Below are positions 33,561-45,189 of a DNA stretch of 64,000 nt, piece by piece. The stretch comes from Okapia johnstoni (Eukaryota > Chordata > Mammalia > Artiodactyla > Giraffidae). The position numbers and the translations under genes were made by a program. Under the pieces are notes generated by a model. It was not told the origin of the DNA and made no database searches. It saw only the letters and a list, made by a program, of their open reading frames with translations. The stretch's first letter is position 1; every line of letters starts with the position of its first letter. Where the stretch lies: the NCBI GenBank assembly GCA_024291935.2, contig CM044321.1, positions 66,520,985 to 66,584,984 of the forward strand, written 5' to 3'.

Positions 33561-34149
33561 CAGGTTGTCCCCTTTCTCACTTTAAGCAGCCAACGGTGGT
33601 ACAGGTAGACCAAAGGTTAATATTCAAATCACCCAGAGGTTTCACAGTAGGAGAAGCAGATACTTCATTAAACCCATAAACAATAAACATCCTTCAGAGC
33701 TCTTGGGGGAATAGAACATAAAAATACAAACCGACATTTGAAACATAGTGGAAAAAACTTGGGAAGGCTCACCCTGAACATTACCTAATATGAGTGCTGC
33801 AAACCAAAATAATTCCCAGGATTTTTCATATATATCTCAAGTCATGTCCAACCAGTCCCTATCTTGATTTCTTCAGAATAAACTCGGTGCATTCCAAATT
33901 ACTGTCATCAGTTCCAGTGTTCAGTATTGCTTTCAAAATCCTAGACAGAAGTTTTATTCACTGTGGATGTCTTCTATCAAGTCTGAGAGCCAAAAAGGAG
34001 CTTGGGAAGAAAGATGGAAAAGATTTACTAGATGTCTCATAGACCTAGTCATTATATGTAAGCCACTTATTTCAAAGGGGACTTAAAGTTTTGGTGGATA
34101 GGTAAGTGGGAGGTGTTGTGTGTCAGGTGTTTAAACCTTTCTGAGAGGC
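33561..34149. other. Unique stretch
   Basis: An 82-codon plus frame (33794-34042) shows no domain. No repeat recognised. Confidence 0.4.
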
Positions 34150-34512
34150 ACTGCAGTGTCCTGCTTAAGAGCAGAGTTCTTGGAACCAGAACAGTGTTAG
34201 TCGCTCAATCGTGCCCAACTCTTTGGAACCCCATGGACTGCAGTCCACCAGGTTCATCTGTCCATGGGATTCTCCAGGAAAGAATACTGGAGTGGGTTGC
34301 CATTTGGAGCCAGAATGTCTGAGTTTAAATCCCAGCTCTGTAACTTGCTAGCAAGGTACATGGTGCCTATTATGTGCCTCAGTTTCCTCATGTGTAAAAT
34401 CATAAGAGAATTTAGCTCAAACTCTTGTTATAAGGATTAAATAAGCTAATGCACACAGAGCCCCTGGAACATTCTCTGGCACACAGCAAATGTGTAATTA
34501 AATGTTAATGGT
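34150..34512 (+). mobile_element. MIR SINE split by a Bov-A monomer
   Basis: MIR head (34160-34191) and body (34304-34512: 'tttaaatcccagctctgtaa', 'cctcagtttcctcatgtgta', 'tctggcacacagcaaatg') flank a young SINE fragment. Confidence 0.85.
34192..34303 (-). mobile_element. Bov-A monomer nested in MIR
   Basis: A 112-bp reversed Bov-A unit without tRNA head. The flanks 'ttggaaccagaa' (34180-34191) and 'ttggagccagaa' (34304-34315) match at 11 of 12 bases. Confidence 0.95.
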
Positions 34513-34756
34513 TACTATCCAGAGGTCATTCCTCTGGCAACCACTGTTATTTGGAAAAATACCCAAGGAAGTCTTCTACAAGACCTCGGCACTACCAACC
34601 ACTTGAGTCATAGGAATGTATCAGCTGACTTTTAAATTCTAACATGTATCTCTGCTCCCCTCATACAGTAAATTATGAGTAACAGATTAATGTCTTCCTC
34701 CAGTTGCCAGCCCTTGAAACAGCTTCATAGTCACTCATTCAAAATGTTTTGGGGGA

Positions 34757-35032
34757 GGACTTCCCTGATGATCCAGTGGTTAAGAATCTGCCAATCAATG
34801 CAGGGGACATGGGTTCAATTCCTGGTCTTGGAAGATTCCACATCCCATGGGGGAACTAAGCCTGTGTGCCACAGCTACTGCGCCCACGCTCTAGAGCCCA
34901 TGCTCCAGAACAAGAGAAGACACTGCTATGAGAAGCCTGCGTACCGCAACTAGAGAGCAGCCCCAGTGCATCCACAAAGACTCAGCACAGCCAAATATAA
35001 CAAATAAACAAAACAAGATTTTAAAAATATAT
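34757..35032 (+). mobile_element. CHR-2 SINE
   Basis: Head 'ggacttccctgatgatccag', B-box-like 'gggttcaattcctggtc', long GC-rich body and A-rich tail 'acaaataaacaaaacaag'. Confidence 0.92.
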
Positions 35033-35041
35033 CTTTGGGGA

Positions 35042-35256
35042 GTGCATGTGTTCATTTACTGCAGAGTGTGTCCAACTCTTTGTGACCCCATGGGCTGTAG
35101 TCTACCAGGTTCCTCTGTCCATGGGATTTTACATGCAAGAATATTGGAGTTGATTGCCATTTCCTCCTCCAGGGGATCTTCCTGACCCAGGGATCAAACC
35201 TGTCTCCCCTGCATTGACAGGCAGATTCTTTACCGCCAAGTCACCTGGGAAGTTCC
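35042..35256 (-). mobile_element. Bov-tA SINE
   Basis: Reversed Bov-tA ('gtccaactctttgtgacc' through 'tcacctgggaagttcct') directly beside the tail of the CHR-2. Confidence 0.93.
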
Positions 35257-36679
35257 TATTCCCAAAAACAGTGGGGAAGGCCAAATATTCACCTACAGCA
35301 GGAGTTCACTATCTGGGAAGGAAAGCAAACCATACACTTAGGTGGGAACAAGAGAGTTAAAGAGATGAATGCTGAGAAGCACCAGGCTGGATGTGACCCG
35401 AGAGAAAGTGAAGCAAGTGCCCCTCCTGGACGTGTGGGACCCTTGGAACCATACCAGACAGGAAGCTAGAGCTGCCCACATATAGACAGGGGGGAATCCC
35501 ACTCCACCAAGATTAATTACTACTAGGCTGCCAAAAATAAGAGTAATATTATTTTTAAAAATATATAAATATGCAAACAACTGTGTAAAACCCAAATAAT
35601 CACATAAACCCACAGTGAGACCCAGGACCACAGACAAGGCTATACTGAGTCACCACTGGGTTTCCTTCAGGTGGTCTCCTTAAGGGGACATGCTGGGCCT
35701 CTGTGAGCACTGGGATTTCTTCCAGCTTTTGGAGCTGTGAGGCCTCAGCTCTGTGACTCACCACATCACTCTGCCCTGCCCCAGCTCTCCCAGAGCTCTG
35801 CAGACGCCTGCCATGAATGCACATCTTCTAAACTGTCGATTTGTTCCTTTAATAACTTTTAATGTCAATTTATCCAGCACAGTCTGTGCAGCAATTTATG
35901 AGTGAGTGGGAGGCAGAGCGAAGCCAAGCTAAGCAGGATGAGTCAGCTTTCCCAAGTCTCTCCCCCTATTAGCAGAGTCTGGAGTGGGAGAGGGACTCCT
36001 GAAGGGTTTAAAACTCACAATGAAGAGCAGGCTTTTGCCCAACTGTCCTCACACAGTCCAGCCTCTTCAAAAAGAGAGTCTATGATGGTCACTTTCCTAT
36101 CTGGGTGGTTGGCCACAGCTACCCAGAGCTGGCCTCCTCAGGACCCTCTTGGAAGGGTCCCTGATATCCTCAAAAATTCCAACCGCTTCTCTAAGAGAAG
36201 TCGGAAACAGTCTTGTACTTGCAGCCAGAAAGACTGCTTGTCATTAGCCTGAGACCAGAGGCTAACATGACCCTGAGTTTATAAGCTGACCTCGAACTGG
36301 CATGAACATGGTGAAGAGCCCAAACTGTGACTCTGGAGTGGTCAGCACTCGTGTTCAGGTCCATCCAGGAGGCTACAGGACATTCTCTTGCTTATGCTAA
36401 AGGAGAGCTATTCCATTCTGAGGCCACTTGCCTGAGACCTGTTCTCTTGCAGATAGCACTGGTCCCTTAAAACACGACCCTAAGATTCTGAAAACATAAT
36501 AGGAATGAAAGAAGTCTGTGCGAGGTGAAAAGTGGTGCTGAAGGAAAAGTATTGCCACTTCAAAGTAATTTGGTTTGTTAAGAGATGACAGCTTGAATGT
36601 ACCTTCAGAAGACCTTTTGTTCTAGAAAAACCACTCAAATAGGCCATCTGAGTAGGTAAATATAAAGCTGAAACTTTTC
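35257..36679. other. Unique stretch of 1.4 kb
   Basis: A 116-codon plus frame (35902-36252) has no domain, signal peptide or splice signature I can recognise. No repeats seen. Confidence 0.4.
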
Positions 36680-37178
36680 ACGTGCTCCCTGACCTCCAAT
36701 GGTTCCACTTAATGATTTTTCAACATGGGAAAATGATACTCATTCGGTGGAAACCACTCGTTGAATTTTGAATTTGGATCTTTTCCCAGCTAACAATATA
36801 CCATCCCATCATCTCTCATGATGCTGGGCAGTGGCAGTGAGCCACAGCTCCCAACCAGCCACAAGACCACAGGGGAAACAACCGACACACTTAAAACCAT
36901 GTTAGACCCACACAGCTGTTCTGTTTTTCATGTTCAGTACAGTGTTCAATAAATTGTGTGAGATATTCAACACTTTACTATAAAATAGGCTTTGTGTTAG
37001 ATAGTTTTGCCTAAATGTAGACTGAAGTAAATGTTCTGAGCATGCTGAAGATAGGCTGGGCTAAGCTGTGATGTTCAGTAGATTAGGGGTATTAAATGCA
37101 TTTTTGCCTTATGATATTTTCAACTTAGGATGGATTTATTGGGACATAACTTGATCATAAATAGAGGAAGATCCGTAA
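36680..37178 (+). mobile_element. Tigger-like (TcMar) nonautonomous DNA transposon
   Basis: Near end-to-end match to a familiar mammalian element: 'cttttcccagctaacaatat', 'gatgctgggcagtggcagtg', 'ttcaataaattgtgtgagat', 'aaaataggctttgtgttaga' and 'ggatttattgggacataact'. Its two ends are related in inverted orientation. No transposase frame. Confidence 0.75.
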
Positions 37179-37389
37179 TTGGAGAAAGAGACTTTTGAGA
37201 CACTTGTGGTTCTTAGGAATGAAATCCTCTGTGTCATCATGAAAAATACTGTCTATATATAAAATACACTTTCCACCCTACACATGTATTTGCCTTTAGA
37301 GAGACTTCTTTCATTTTAAGACTGACTTGAGATACCTTTGTGCAGGAAACCTCCTGTTTACTCTTGGGAGGATGTGAATGTTTTCGTTT

Positions 37390-38620
37390 GACCAGGGCTA
37401 TCCAGGAATTTGGATATGAGGATCAGAAGCTGAAGGAGATGTTCTCAAGAGAGGTTAGATGAAAACCCAAACACCAGCAATGCAGCTGCAGAAACCTGAA
37501 GGGGACATGACGCTCGTGTATACTGCTACTCCCAGGATACAATATGATTGGTGTTTTACCACCTTTGGGGCAAGGATGCAGATTCAGAGGTTTCCACTGG
37601 GCTTCTCCACCATATTAGCTCTTACTGCATACTCCTAGGCTCAGATATGGGAATTCTTCCAACTACCAAGTATGTCCAGTTCAAATATGTGTTCAGGAAT
37701 CTGGGAATGACTGCAAAGTAGGTCTTCGGGCCTGTGGAACCATGGTGAAACAAAGCCTGACCAGGACTCCATTTATTATCTGACCTCCATATCTCAGCAG
37801 TGGCGCTAATGGTAAAGAACCCACCTGCCGATGCAGAAGATGTAAGAGATCAGGGTTCGATCCCTGGGTCAAGAAGATTCTGTGGAGAAGGAAATGGCAA
37901 CCCACTCCAGTAGTCTTGTCTGAAGAATCCCATGGATGGAGGAGCCTGGTAGGCTACAGTCCATGGAGTGACAAAGAGTTAGACATAACTGAAGTGACTC
38001 AGCATGCACGCACATGCCTCGACTCTACCAAGGGGGCCATAACGATGCTTTAGTCACAGGTATCAATGATTATAGAACTCTGTGCCCAGCAGTATTTGAA
38101 ATGTCTGGTTATTTTCCTCTCCCCAGAGTAATATTACCCAAGCAAATTGCTGGAGGTTCCTTTGGAAAAGGACTAGGAGACTTATTACCATATGGACTTG
38201 CTGTATGTTGCAGGATTCCTCCTTCCAGGAACCCTCCTCCTTCAGCCAGTGGGCCCTGGGCTTAAAAACCAGATTAGATGAAGAAACAGGGCAAGGACCT
38301 GACTTTTTACTGAGATGCCTTCGACCTCCTAATAATCTATCCTTGATCTCTTTTACTTGTTTCAGTTGAACAATATTCTTGTCAACTCATCTATCTTGTC
38401 CTTCAGACATGTTTCATTACTCATCTCCATGGCTCTCAACACGTCATGTCCCCAAGGCATCCATTCAACTCTGTTACTCATAAAGAATATTGTGCCACCT
38501 AGACTCTATTACTCAGAATTTTATCCTCTCATTGTTATCACTTGCTCCCACCAGTGCACTCTCTTCTGTCAGTGGTATTGCAGTATCCTATTCTAATTCA
38601 CAAGTGGAAGGTTAACAAAG
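37390..38620 (+). mobile_element. Probable ERVL/MaLR internal sequence, split by Bov-tA
   Basis: Blocks at 37390-37795 and 38013-38620 (for example 'tctggttattttcctctccc' and 'caggattcctccttccagg') look like decayed internal sequence of an ERVL/MaLR-type element. No intact gag or pol frame is present. Family assignment is from general resemblance only. Confidence 0.4.
37796..38012 (+). mobile_element. Bov-tA SINE
   Basis: The outer head is short ('agcagtggcgctaatgg'), but 'gggttcgatccctgggtc', the Bov-A body and 'gaagtgactcagcatgcac' are clear. Confidence 0.93.
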
Positions 38621-39086
38621 TTTAATTGTCCTGCTACAGCCTGCCAAAAGCTCTCCAAACTCCTCATCCGCCAGTGATGGGCTCCTCATTGCCAGTCATC
38701 CAATAAGAAACCCAGTTCCAAAATCCTACTTCTGGTCCTAAATATCTTGGATTGAGTTCCTTAGGAAACAAATTATGAGATGGAGATTTTTTTTGTTGGA
38801 GAATGTTGTAGTAAGAACAACTGAAAGGGAGTTTCAGAAAAAATCAGATTAGGCAGAGAGAGAATTTGAATTATCATGGAGATGCAATGAAGGTCTTAGC
38901 TCTGGCCCTTCAGGGCTCTCCTCAGATGAGTGAGGATGCTTTTGACCCCATTTCATCCTGTAAGTGAATGTAGGATGCTTAGAGAGAGGTATACCTCTGG
39001 GTGAGATGGTTCCCTTAGGCTAAAGGCAAGACCCAGAAAGCCATCTGCATCTAATACTCCGAGCAGCTGAGAAAATGAGTGTCTCT
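38621..39086. other. Unresolved stretch, possibly old LTR
   Basis: 'aggaaacaaattatgagatg' and following purine-rich sequence are reminiscent of decayed antisense LTRs, but I cannot name a family. Confidence 0.35.
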
Positions 39087-39098
39087 ACACTGAAGAGG

Positions 39099-39365
39099 CG
39101 GAGAAGGCAATGGCGCCCCACTTCAGTACTCTCGCCTGGAAAATCCCATGGACGGAGGAGCCTGGTAGGCTATAGTCCATGGGGTCGCTAAGAGTCGGAC
39201 ACGACTGAGCGACTTCACTTTAACTTTTCCCTTTCATGCACTGGAGAAGGAAATGGCAACCCACTCCAGTGTTATTGCCTGGAGAATCCTAGGGACGGTG
39301 GAGCCTGGTGGGCTGCCGTCTATAGGGTCGCACAGAGTCGGACACGACTGAAGCGACTTAGCAGC
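39099..39365 (+). mobile_element. Bov-A2 SINE, young
   Basis: Two complete Bov-A units with the linker 'ttcactttaacttttccctt'. Ends in 'gcgacttagcagc'. Exact 12-bp duplication 'acactgaagagg' at 39087-39098 and 39366-39377. Confidence 0.97.
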
Positions 39366-39377
39366 ACACTGAAGAGG

Positions 39378-39827
39378 GCATCTGGGTGGTATACCATAGC
39401 ATCCTCCACTGGGACCAGGAGAAGTGAAGGAGCAAACAAATATGAAACCCTAACAGCCAACTGGACCAGAACTAGCTATGAGCAACACTAACATAAGAAG
39501 TCTTGAGAAGTTTTATATAATTTGTGTTTTTTTGAACAGTTCAAACTAAATATGGAGGAACATTACTTATGCCCAATCCAAAAGGTCTACAATGTTCAAA
39601 ACTATCTTTCTTGTATAAAACAGAAAGGAAATAGACCTTCCAAATATTATTACAGACCTGAGTTTCAAAATCTCACTCTACAGGTTCATGTCTCAATAAA
39701 TAACACAAACAAGTAATTATTTATTTTAGAGTATATGGTAAAGAGATAAGTGCTTAGGGAGAGGTCAGGTGAGCACAGGATAGAAGGTGTGTCTGTCTGT
39801 CTAAAATGCAATAAGCAGATTATCACC
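39378..39827. other. Unique stretch
   Basis: Includes a 64-codon plus frame (39522-39716) without domain; no repeat recognised. Confidence 0.4.
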
Positions 39828-39955
39828 AGTACCTGAATCTGCCAGCACCTTGATCTTGAACTTCTCTGTCTCCAGAACTGTCAGAAATAAATGTCTGTTG
39901 TTTAAGCCACCCAGTCTATGGAGCCTTCTTATAGCAGCCCAAGCAAGCTAAGATA
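39828..39955 (+). mobile_element. MLT1-type LTR, 3' end
   Basis: Shows 'ctgccagcaccttgatcttg', 'ccagaactgtcagaaataaa', 'aagccacccagtctatgg' and 'tagcagcccaagcaagctaa', the terminal segment of MLT1 including its aataaa signal. Confidence 0.88.
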
Positions 39956-40112
39956 CTTATATTGCTGCTATTAATTATTTGTTTGATAGCATCTTCCTTC
40001 ACTTATATTACAGTTCTTCAAGAGCTAGTCTTACATACATTTGCCCTTCATGATGCCTAACCAGAGGCACCTGACTGTATAGATGCTTATTAAATGTTTG
40101 TTAAACCTTAAA

Positions 40113-40113
40113 A

Positions 40114-40152
<39 letters not shown>
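40113..40152. repeat. (AAAG)10 microsatellite
   Basis: Ten uninterrupted aaag units; likely length-polymorphic. Confidence 0.97.
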
Positions 40153-40153
<1 letters not shown>

Positions 40154-40184
40154 AAATGCTATTAAAAAGAAAAAAAAACAGCAG

Positions 40185-40428
40185 GATAGGGGCATTTCAT
40201 AGTTAGGGGAAAGGAGTGCAGGGCAGTTTGCACATTAAATAAGATGATCACGGTAGAGTTCATTATGAAAATAAGTTTTTGGACAAAGATGGGTTAAATG
40301 GGGAAGTGAGCCATGATGAAACTTAAGGGAAGGGCATTCCAGGCCGAGAGACCAGACAGTGCAAAGGCCCCAAGACAGGAGCATATCTTGGTGTTTGAAG
40401 AGCAATAAAAATACCAGTATGGCCAAAG
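40185..40428 (-). mobile_element. L2 LINE fragment
   Basis: 'gggcattccaggccgagaga', 'cagtgcaaaggccccaagac' with 'aggagcatatcttgg' are in reversed L2 order. Ends at the BovB terminus. Confidence 0.75.
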
Positions 40429-40799
40429 TTCAGTTCAGTTCAATTCAGTCATTCAGTCGTGTTCCACTCTTTGGAACCCCATGGACTGCAGCCCTCTAGG
40501 CCTCCCTGTCCATCACCAATTCCTGGAGTCTACTCAAAGTCATGTCCATTGAGTCAATGATACCATACAACCATCTCATCCTCTGTGGTCCCCTTCTCCT
40601 CCTGCCTTCAGTCTTTCCCAGCATCAGGGTCTTTTTCAATGAGTCAGTTCTTCTCATTAGGTGGCCAAAGTATTGGAGTTTCAGTTTCAGCATCAGTCCT
40701 TCCAATGAATATTCAGGACTGATTTCCTTTAGGATTGACTGGTTGGATCTCCTTGCAGTCCAAGGGGCTCTCAAGAGTCTTCTCCAACACCACAGTTCA
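40429..40799 (-). mobile_element. BovB LINE 3' end, antisense
   Basis: From 'gttcagttcagttcaattc' through 'caacaccacagttcat'. The minus frame at 40496-40819 keeps a readable BovB C-terminal segment but has no start or catalytic part. Confidence 0.95.
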
Positions 40800-40852
40800 T
40801 CATGCAATATTTTCTCCAATGAGTCCCTTAAGGGCTACCAAATGAGCAACTG

Positions 40853-40972
40853 ACTTCAGTATTCTTGCCTGGAGAATTCCATGGACAGAGGAGCTTGGCG
40901 GGCTACAGTCCATGGGGTCGCAAAGAGTCGGACATGACTTAGCAATTAAACAAAAACAAAACAAACAAACAA
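40853..40972 (+). mobile_element. Bov-A monomer
   Basis: 'cttcagtattcttgcctgga' to 'cggacatgacttagcaatt', followed by an 'aaacaaaaacaaaacaaac' tail. It diverges outward from the neighbouring antisense BovB. Confidence 0.9.
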
Positions 40973-41460
40973 AAGTGAGTCTTAAACTAATTTGAATATG
41001 AAAACCTTATCCTCCATCCTTATAGGTCCCTCAGACTGGCACTCAACCACTCTTTTAACACTACTTAGTAGTAATAACTAAAAGATTTAGGGGTAGAAAC
41101 CAAAATTAGAGTTCATTAAACCAAAATTAACATCTGACTGGAATTTACTGAAGCCACTTAATCATTATTCTCCTAATAAGTCCGGCAGCCACACAATCTT
41201 TAGCTAAAAAAAAAAGCACATGGGTAGAGATTTGTAATTTCCACAATTTTCTGGAAGCACCCTCTGCTACTAGAGCACGGTAAGCACTGTCGTCATTTGG
41301 TTAGAGTTTCCAGTTGCTGGGTTTTTTTTTTATTATTATTATTATTTATAATTGTGAATTACAGTTAGTCTGCCTTTATCATTAGCAATTTAGTTTGTCA
41401 TGAATTGTTTGATGCATTCATATATTTTTAAATGGTCTATAATTTTTAAAAAATTAGACT
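40973..41460. other. AT-rich unique stretch
   Basis: Contains T10 and '(att)n' at 41321-41347; nothing else recognised. Confidence 0.45.
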
Positions 41461-41722
41461 TGACTTCCCTTGGTGGTGCTGTGTGGTTAGTCACTCAGTT
41501 GTGTCCGACTCTTTTGGACCCCATAGACTGTAGCCCGCCAGGCTCCTCTGCCCATGCGATTTCCCAGGCAAAACTGCTGCAGTGGGTTGCCATTTCCTTC
41601 CCCAGGTCCCTTGGTGGTCCAGTGGCTAAGACTTGGAGCTTCCACTGCAGGGAGCACAGGTTCAATCCTTGGTTGGGAAACTAAGATCCTGCATGCCCTG
41701 TAGCACAACCAAAAAAAGTAAA
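41461..41722 (+). mobile_element. CHR-1 SINE split by Bov-A
   Basis: The head 'tgacttcccttggtggt' is at 41461-41477. The rest resumes at 41608 ('cccttggtggtccagtgg', 'aggttcaatccttggttg', 'ctaagatcctgcatgcc') and ends in an A-rich tail. Confidence 0.93.
41478..41607 (-). mobile_element. Bov-A monomer nested in CHR-1
   Basis: Reversed Bov-A unit. The exact 11-bp duplication 'cccttggtggt' (41467-41477, 41608-41618) proves insertion into the CHR-1 head. Confidence 0.96.
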
Positions 41723-41844
41723 ACTAGAATTGAAAGCAATTTAGATAGGAGTTATCCATACCACCATTGCTAAAGCCATTGTAAATGTAACCCAACCAAA
41801 ATCATGTGTATAGTCATTGTTGGAACTGATGAGAAGGAACACCT

Positions 41845-44270
41845 TTGCTTTGTTCAGAATCGTAGGAGGAAAGTATTCAGTCTTTCACCATTAAGTATAA
41901 TGTTAGCCATGTTTGGTATGGATGAACTTTATTAGAGTGAAAACGGTACCTTCTACTTCCAATGTTCTGAGAATATTTATCAGGAACAGGGGCTAAATTT
42001 TATCAAATACCTTTTCTGCATTTATTGAGATGGCAATGTGGTGTGTTCTTTTATATTAATATTTGATTAACATTCAAATGTTAAAAAAATTTTACATTCT
42101 TTTAATTGATTCTACCTGGCTATGACCTATGATTCTTTTATTATATTCAATTAGTTGATGCTTCGTCAAGGATTTTTACATCTGTGTTCATGAGGGAATT
42201 GGTTTGTAATTTTCTTTGCTTGCCATTTACTGGTCAGGTTTTGGTAACAGTACTATTAGGCCTCATAAAACAAGTTGAGGTATATGCCCTTCTCTATTTT
42301 CTAGGGGAATTTGAGTAAGATTGATTATATCTCTTAAATGTATATCATTCACTAGTGAAACCATCTGGAACTGGAGTATTAATTTCCTTAATAAATATAG
42401 GGCCATTCAGATTTTCTACATTGTTGTGTCAGTTTTGATAAATTCCACATGTTTCTCATGAAATTTGCTCAGTTCTTTATAAGTTGCTATGTTTATTGCA
42501 TAAAGAGTCCCATAATATGTCCCATAATATGCCCTCTATATTCTTCTAATGTCTGTAGGATCTGAGATAATATTTCCTCTTTGATTCCTAATATTTCTGA
42601 ATTCAGTAATTTGTGTCCTCTCTCTCTGAATATATTGTCTGTTTTACCCTTTAGTTTTTGCCTCATGCATTTTGAAGTTCTCTTAATAGATGTATAAACC
42701 TATATTTATGATAAATTGACCTTTATAATTATGAAATGACTCTTTTATCTTTGATAATACTCCTTACCTTCAAATCCACTGTTTGACTTTAATGTGGCGG
42801 TTTTTATGATTATTAGTTTTATGCTATCTTTTTCCATCCCTTTACATTCAACCTATATCTTTATATTTAAAGTGCATCTTTTACACACAATGTTTGGTTT
42901 AATCTTATTTTTCAAATAGCCTGACCATATCTTCTTTTAATTGAGATAATTAGCTATCAACGCTAAATGCAATTACTAATAGGACTGGTTTTAAGCCCAC
43001 CACCTTGCTATTTGTTTCCTATTTTTGCTGTCTGTTTCTTGTTCTTCTGATGCTCTTTATTGTAGTTAGGTTCATTGCATATTTTTAGTATTTAATTTTA
43101 ATAACTGGCTTTTTTAATATACTTTTTTAAGTAATCACTCTTGAGATTAAAATATTTATTCTTAACTTAGTTCAGTTTAGTTTAGAGTTAAAATTTTACC
43201 ACTTCAGGTAAATGTATAAATCTTACAAGCTTACAACTGGGAGGAAGCTCCCTTTAAAGACCTGTTCTTTGTGCTACTATTGTCATATGTTTTTACTTCT
43301 ACATATGTTATAGACCCCACAACACAATGTCATACTTTGTTTTAAACTCTGAGTTCTCTTTTAAATAAACTGAAATTTAAAAATATTTTTAAAAGTCTTT
43401 TATATTTACCTACCTAATTTCTTTTTGAAAGAAAAATTTGAAATTTCGTTTCATTTTTTTCGGCTGTGCAGCATGTGGGATCTTAGTTCCCTGACCAGAG
43501 ATTGAAGCCATGTCTTCTGCCATGAAAGCATGAGGCACTAACCACTGGACAATCCCAGAGAGCCCCTTCTTCAAGGGTTCTACATTGCATTTTCTAGCTC
43601 CCAATTCCTATTTGGAGCCACTTTACTTCAGTTTGAAAAAGCTTCCTTTAACATTTCTTTTGCAGGTCTTCTGCTGATGACTTTTAGCTTTTGTTTCTCT
43701 GAAAATATTTTTATTTCACAGACATTTAAGGCTGTTTTTTTGGACATACAATTCTGTGTTGATAGCTGCTGTTGTTGTGTCTTCCCCAGAACTTTAAAGA
43801 CACTAGTTGCACTGTCTTCTGGCCTCCATTGTTTTTGAAGAGAAGATATTTAGTCTTCTTACTGTCGTTCTCTATATGAAATGCATTTTCCCTGGATGAC
43901 CTTAAGATTTCCTCTTTGGTTTCAGCTCTTTTACTTTAATGTACTTAAGTGTGATTGTTTTCTATGTATTTATCCTGATTCAGTTCTACTGAGCTTATTG
44001 GATCTACAGATTTTTTTCACTAGATTTGAGAACTCTTCAGTCATTGTTTTTTCAAATATTTTTTCTTCCAATCTCTCTCTTTTCTACTTCTGGGGCTCCA
44101 GTTACATGCATGTTAGATATGCATATCATATCAATCAATATCATCATGTGGGACATTGAGACTCTGTGTCTTTTTTAAAATCCATTTTTTTCCATGTTCT
44201 TAAGATTAAATAATTTCTATTGAGGTGTCTTTCAGTATGCAACTAATATCTGGACTACACTCCCAGAGAT
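41845..44270 (-). mobile_element. Old L1M, 2.4 kb antisense fragment
   Basis: Long antisense L1M: 'tcaccattaagtataatgtt', 'ctgcatttattgagatggca', 'ggcctcataaaacaagttga', 'tcaacctatatctttatatt', 'cctttaacatttcttttgca' and 'caaatattttttcttccaat' occur in order. No open frame of useful length; frames are broken throughout. Confidence 0.82.
43453..43566 (-). mobile_element. CHR-1 SINE nested in L1M
   Basis: T-run then 'cggctgtgcagcatgtggga', 'cttagttccctgaccagaga' and 'taaccactggacaatcccag'. L1M sequence lies on both sides. Confidence 0.9.
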
Positions 44271-44994
44271 TTAATCTGTCTGGGGTAGGGTTCATGTTTA
44301 AAGACCTTCAAAAACTCTTTATATTATTCTAATGTGCTGCCAGGATTGAAAACCATGGGTGCAAACTATATGTAACATAGAAGAGACATAGAATTCAGCC
44401 TTGAGATGGTTTAAATTTGGGGATGCAGACAAGAGTCTCAGCACCACAAGGGAGCAGTGGTCCTTTTGATGCAAAGAGGTTAACCTAAGGCCCTTCTCAA
44501 GGACATTCAACTTCTGATTCTGTTGGACCTATTGCTGTAGCTTCATTATAGCTACCATAACTTTATCAACTCTTGTAGAATTCTCATTCAGTTCCCTTAT
44601 CAAACTCCTGGTAATCCTCTGACCATCCAGTTCCATTTGTCTTTGTCTGTTTACTTTCAGGGCTCCTACCTTCACTTGCTTCCTGCTCGTTATCTCTCAA
44701 CTCTGGATTCTTTGGACGCCAGCTGTCACCCTCACTTCAACAATTCATCTATCAGCAAAAAATGCTCTGGAGGTTCCCTCCACAGAAGTTGTATGATCCT
44801 GGCCCACAGAAAACTGCTTCTCCTATGAAATAACTTATACCTGACCCTTTATTAAACTGTTCCTTTTAAAAATGCTAATAACATAGATAAAAATTCGTAA
44901 GAAACTGAGCATGAAAAATAAAGATAGATCTTCACAATGTATAAAAGAACCTATAAACTAATTTCTTAACCAAGGCCCTTTTAGAAATCTGATA
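44271..44994. other. Unresolved stretch
   Basis: 'attctaatgtgctgccagga' with 'ttgaaaacca' at 44325-44355 resembles the end of a hAT-Charlie-type MITE. The rest, including 'tgaccctttattaaactg' near 44845, is unassigned. Confidence 0.35.
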
Positions 44995-45175
44995 TAGGGG
45001 TTAAAGCATGACTTTGACCACCAAAAAGATCTGGGTTCAAATCACAGCTCCACCACTTATTAGTTATGTGATCTAGGTCGTATTATTTGTGATTTATCAG
45101 AATCAATTTCCTCATCCTTAAAGTACGTAGAATAACGTCTATTTCACATGACTGTAAATATTTTAAAAGTTAAGT
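44995..45175 (+). mobile_element. MIR SINE
   Basis: 'atctgggttcaaatcacagc', 'ccacttattagttatgtgat' and 'caatttcctcatccttaaag' are in MIR order. Confidence 0.88.
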
Positions 45176-45189
45176 ACATGCAAAAGAGG

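Noticed and set aside
35902..36252. 116-codon plus frame in unique DNA
   Set aside because: No domain, weak start context and no neighbouring exon signals; left as an open frame of unknown meaning.
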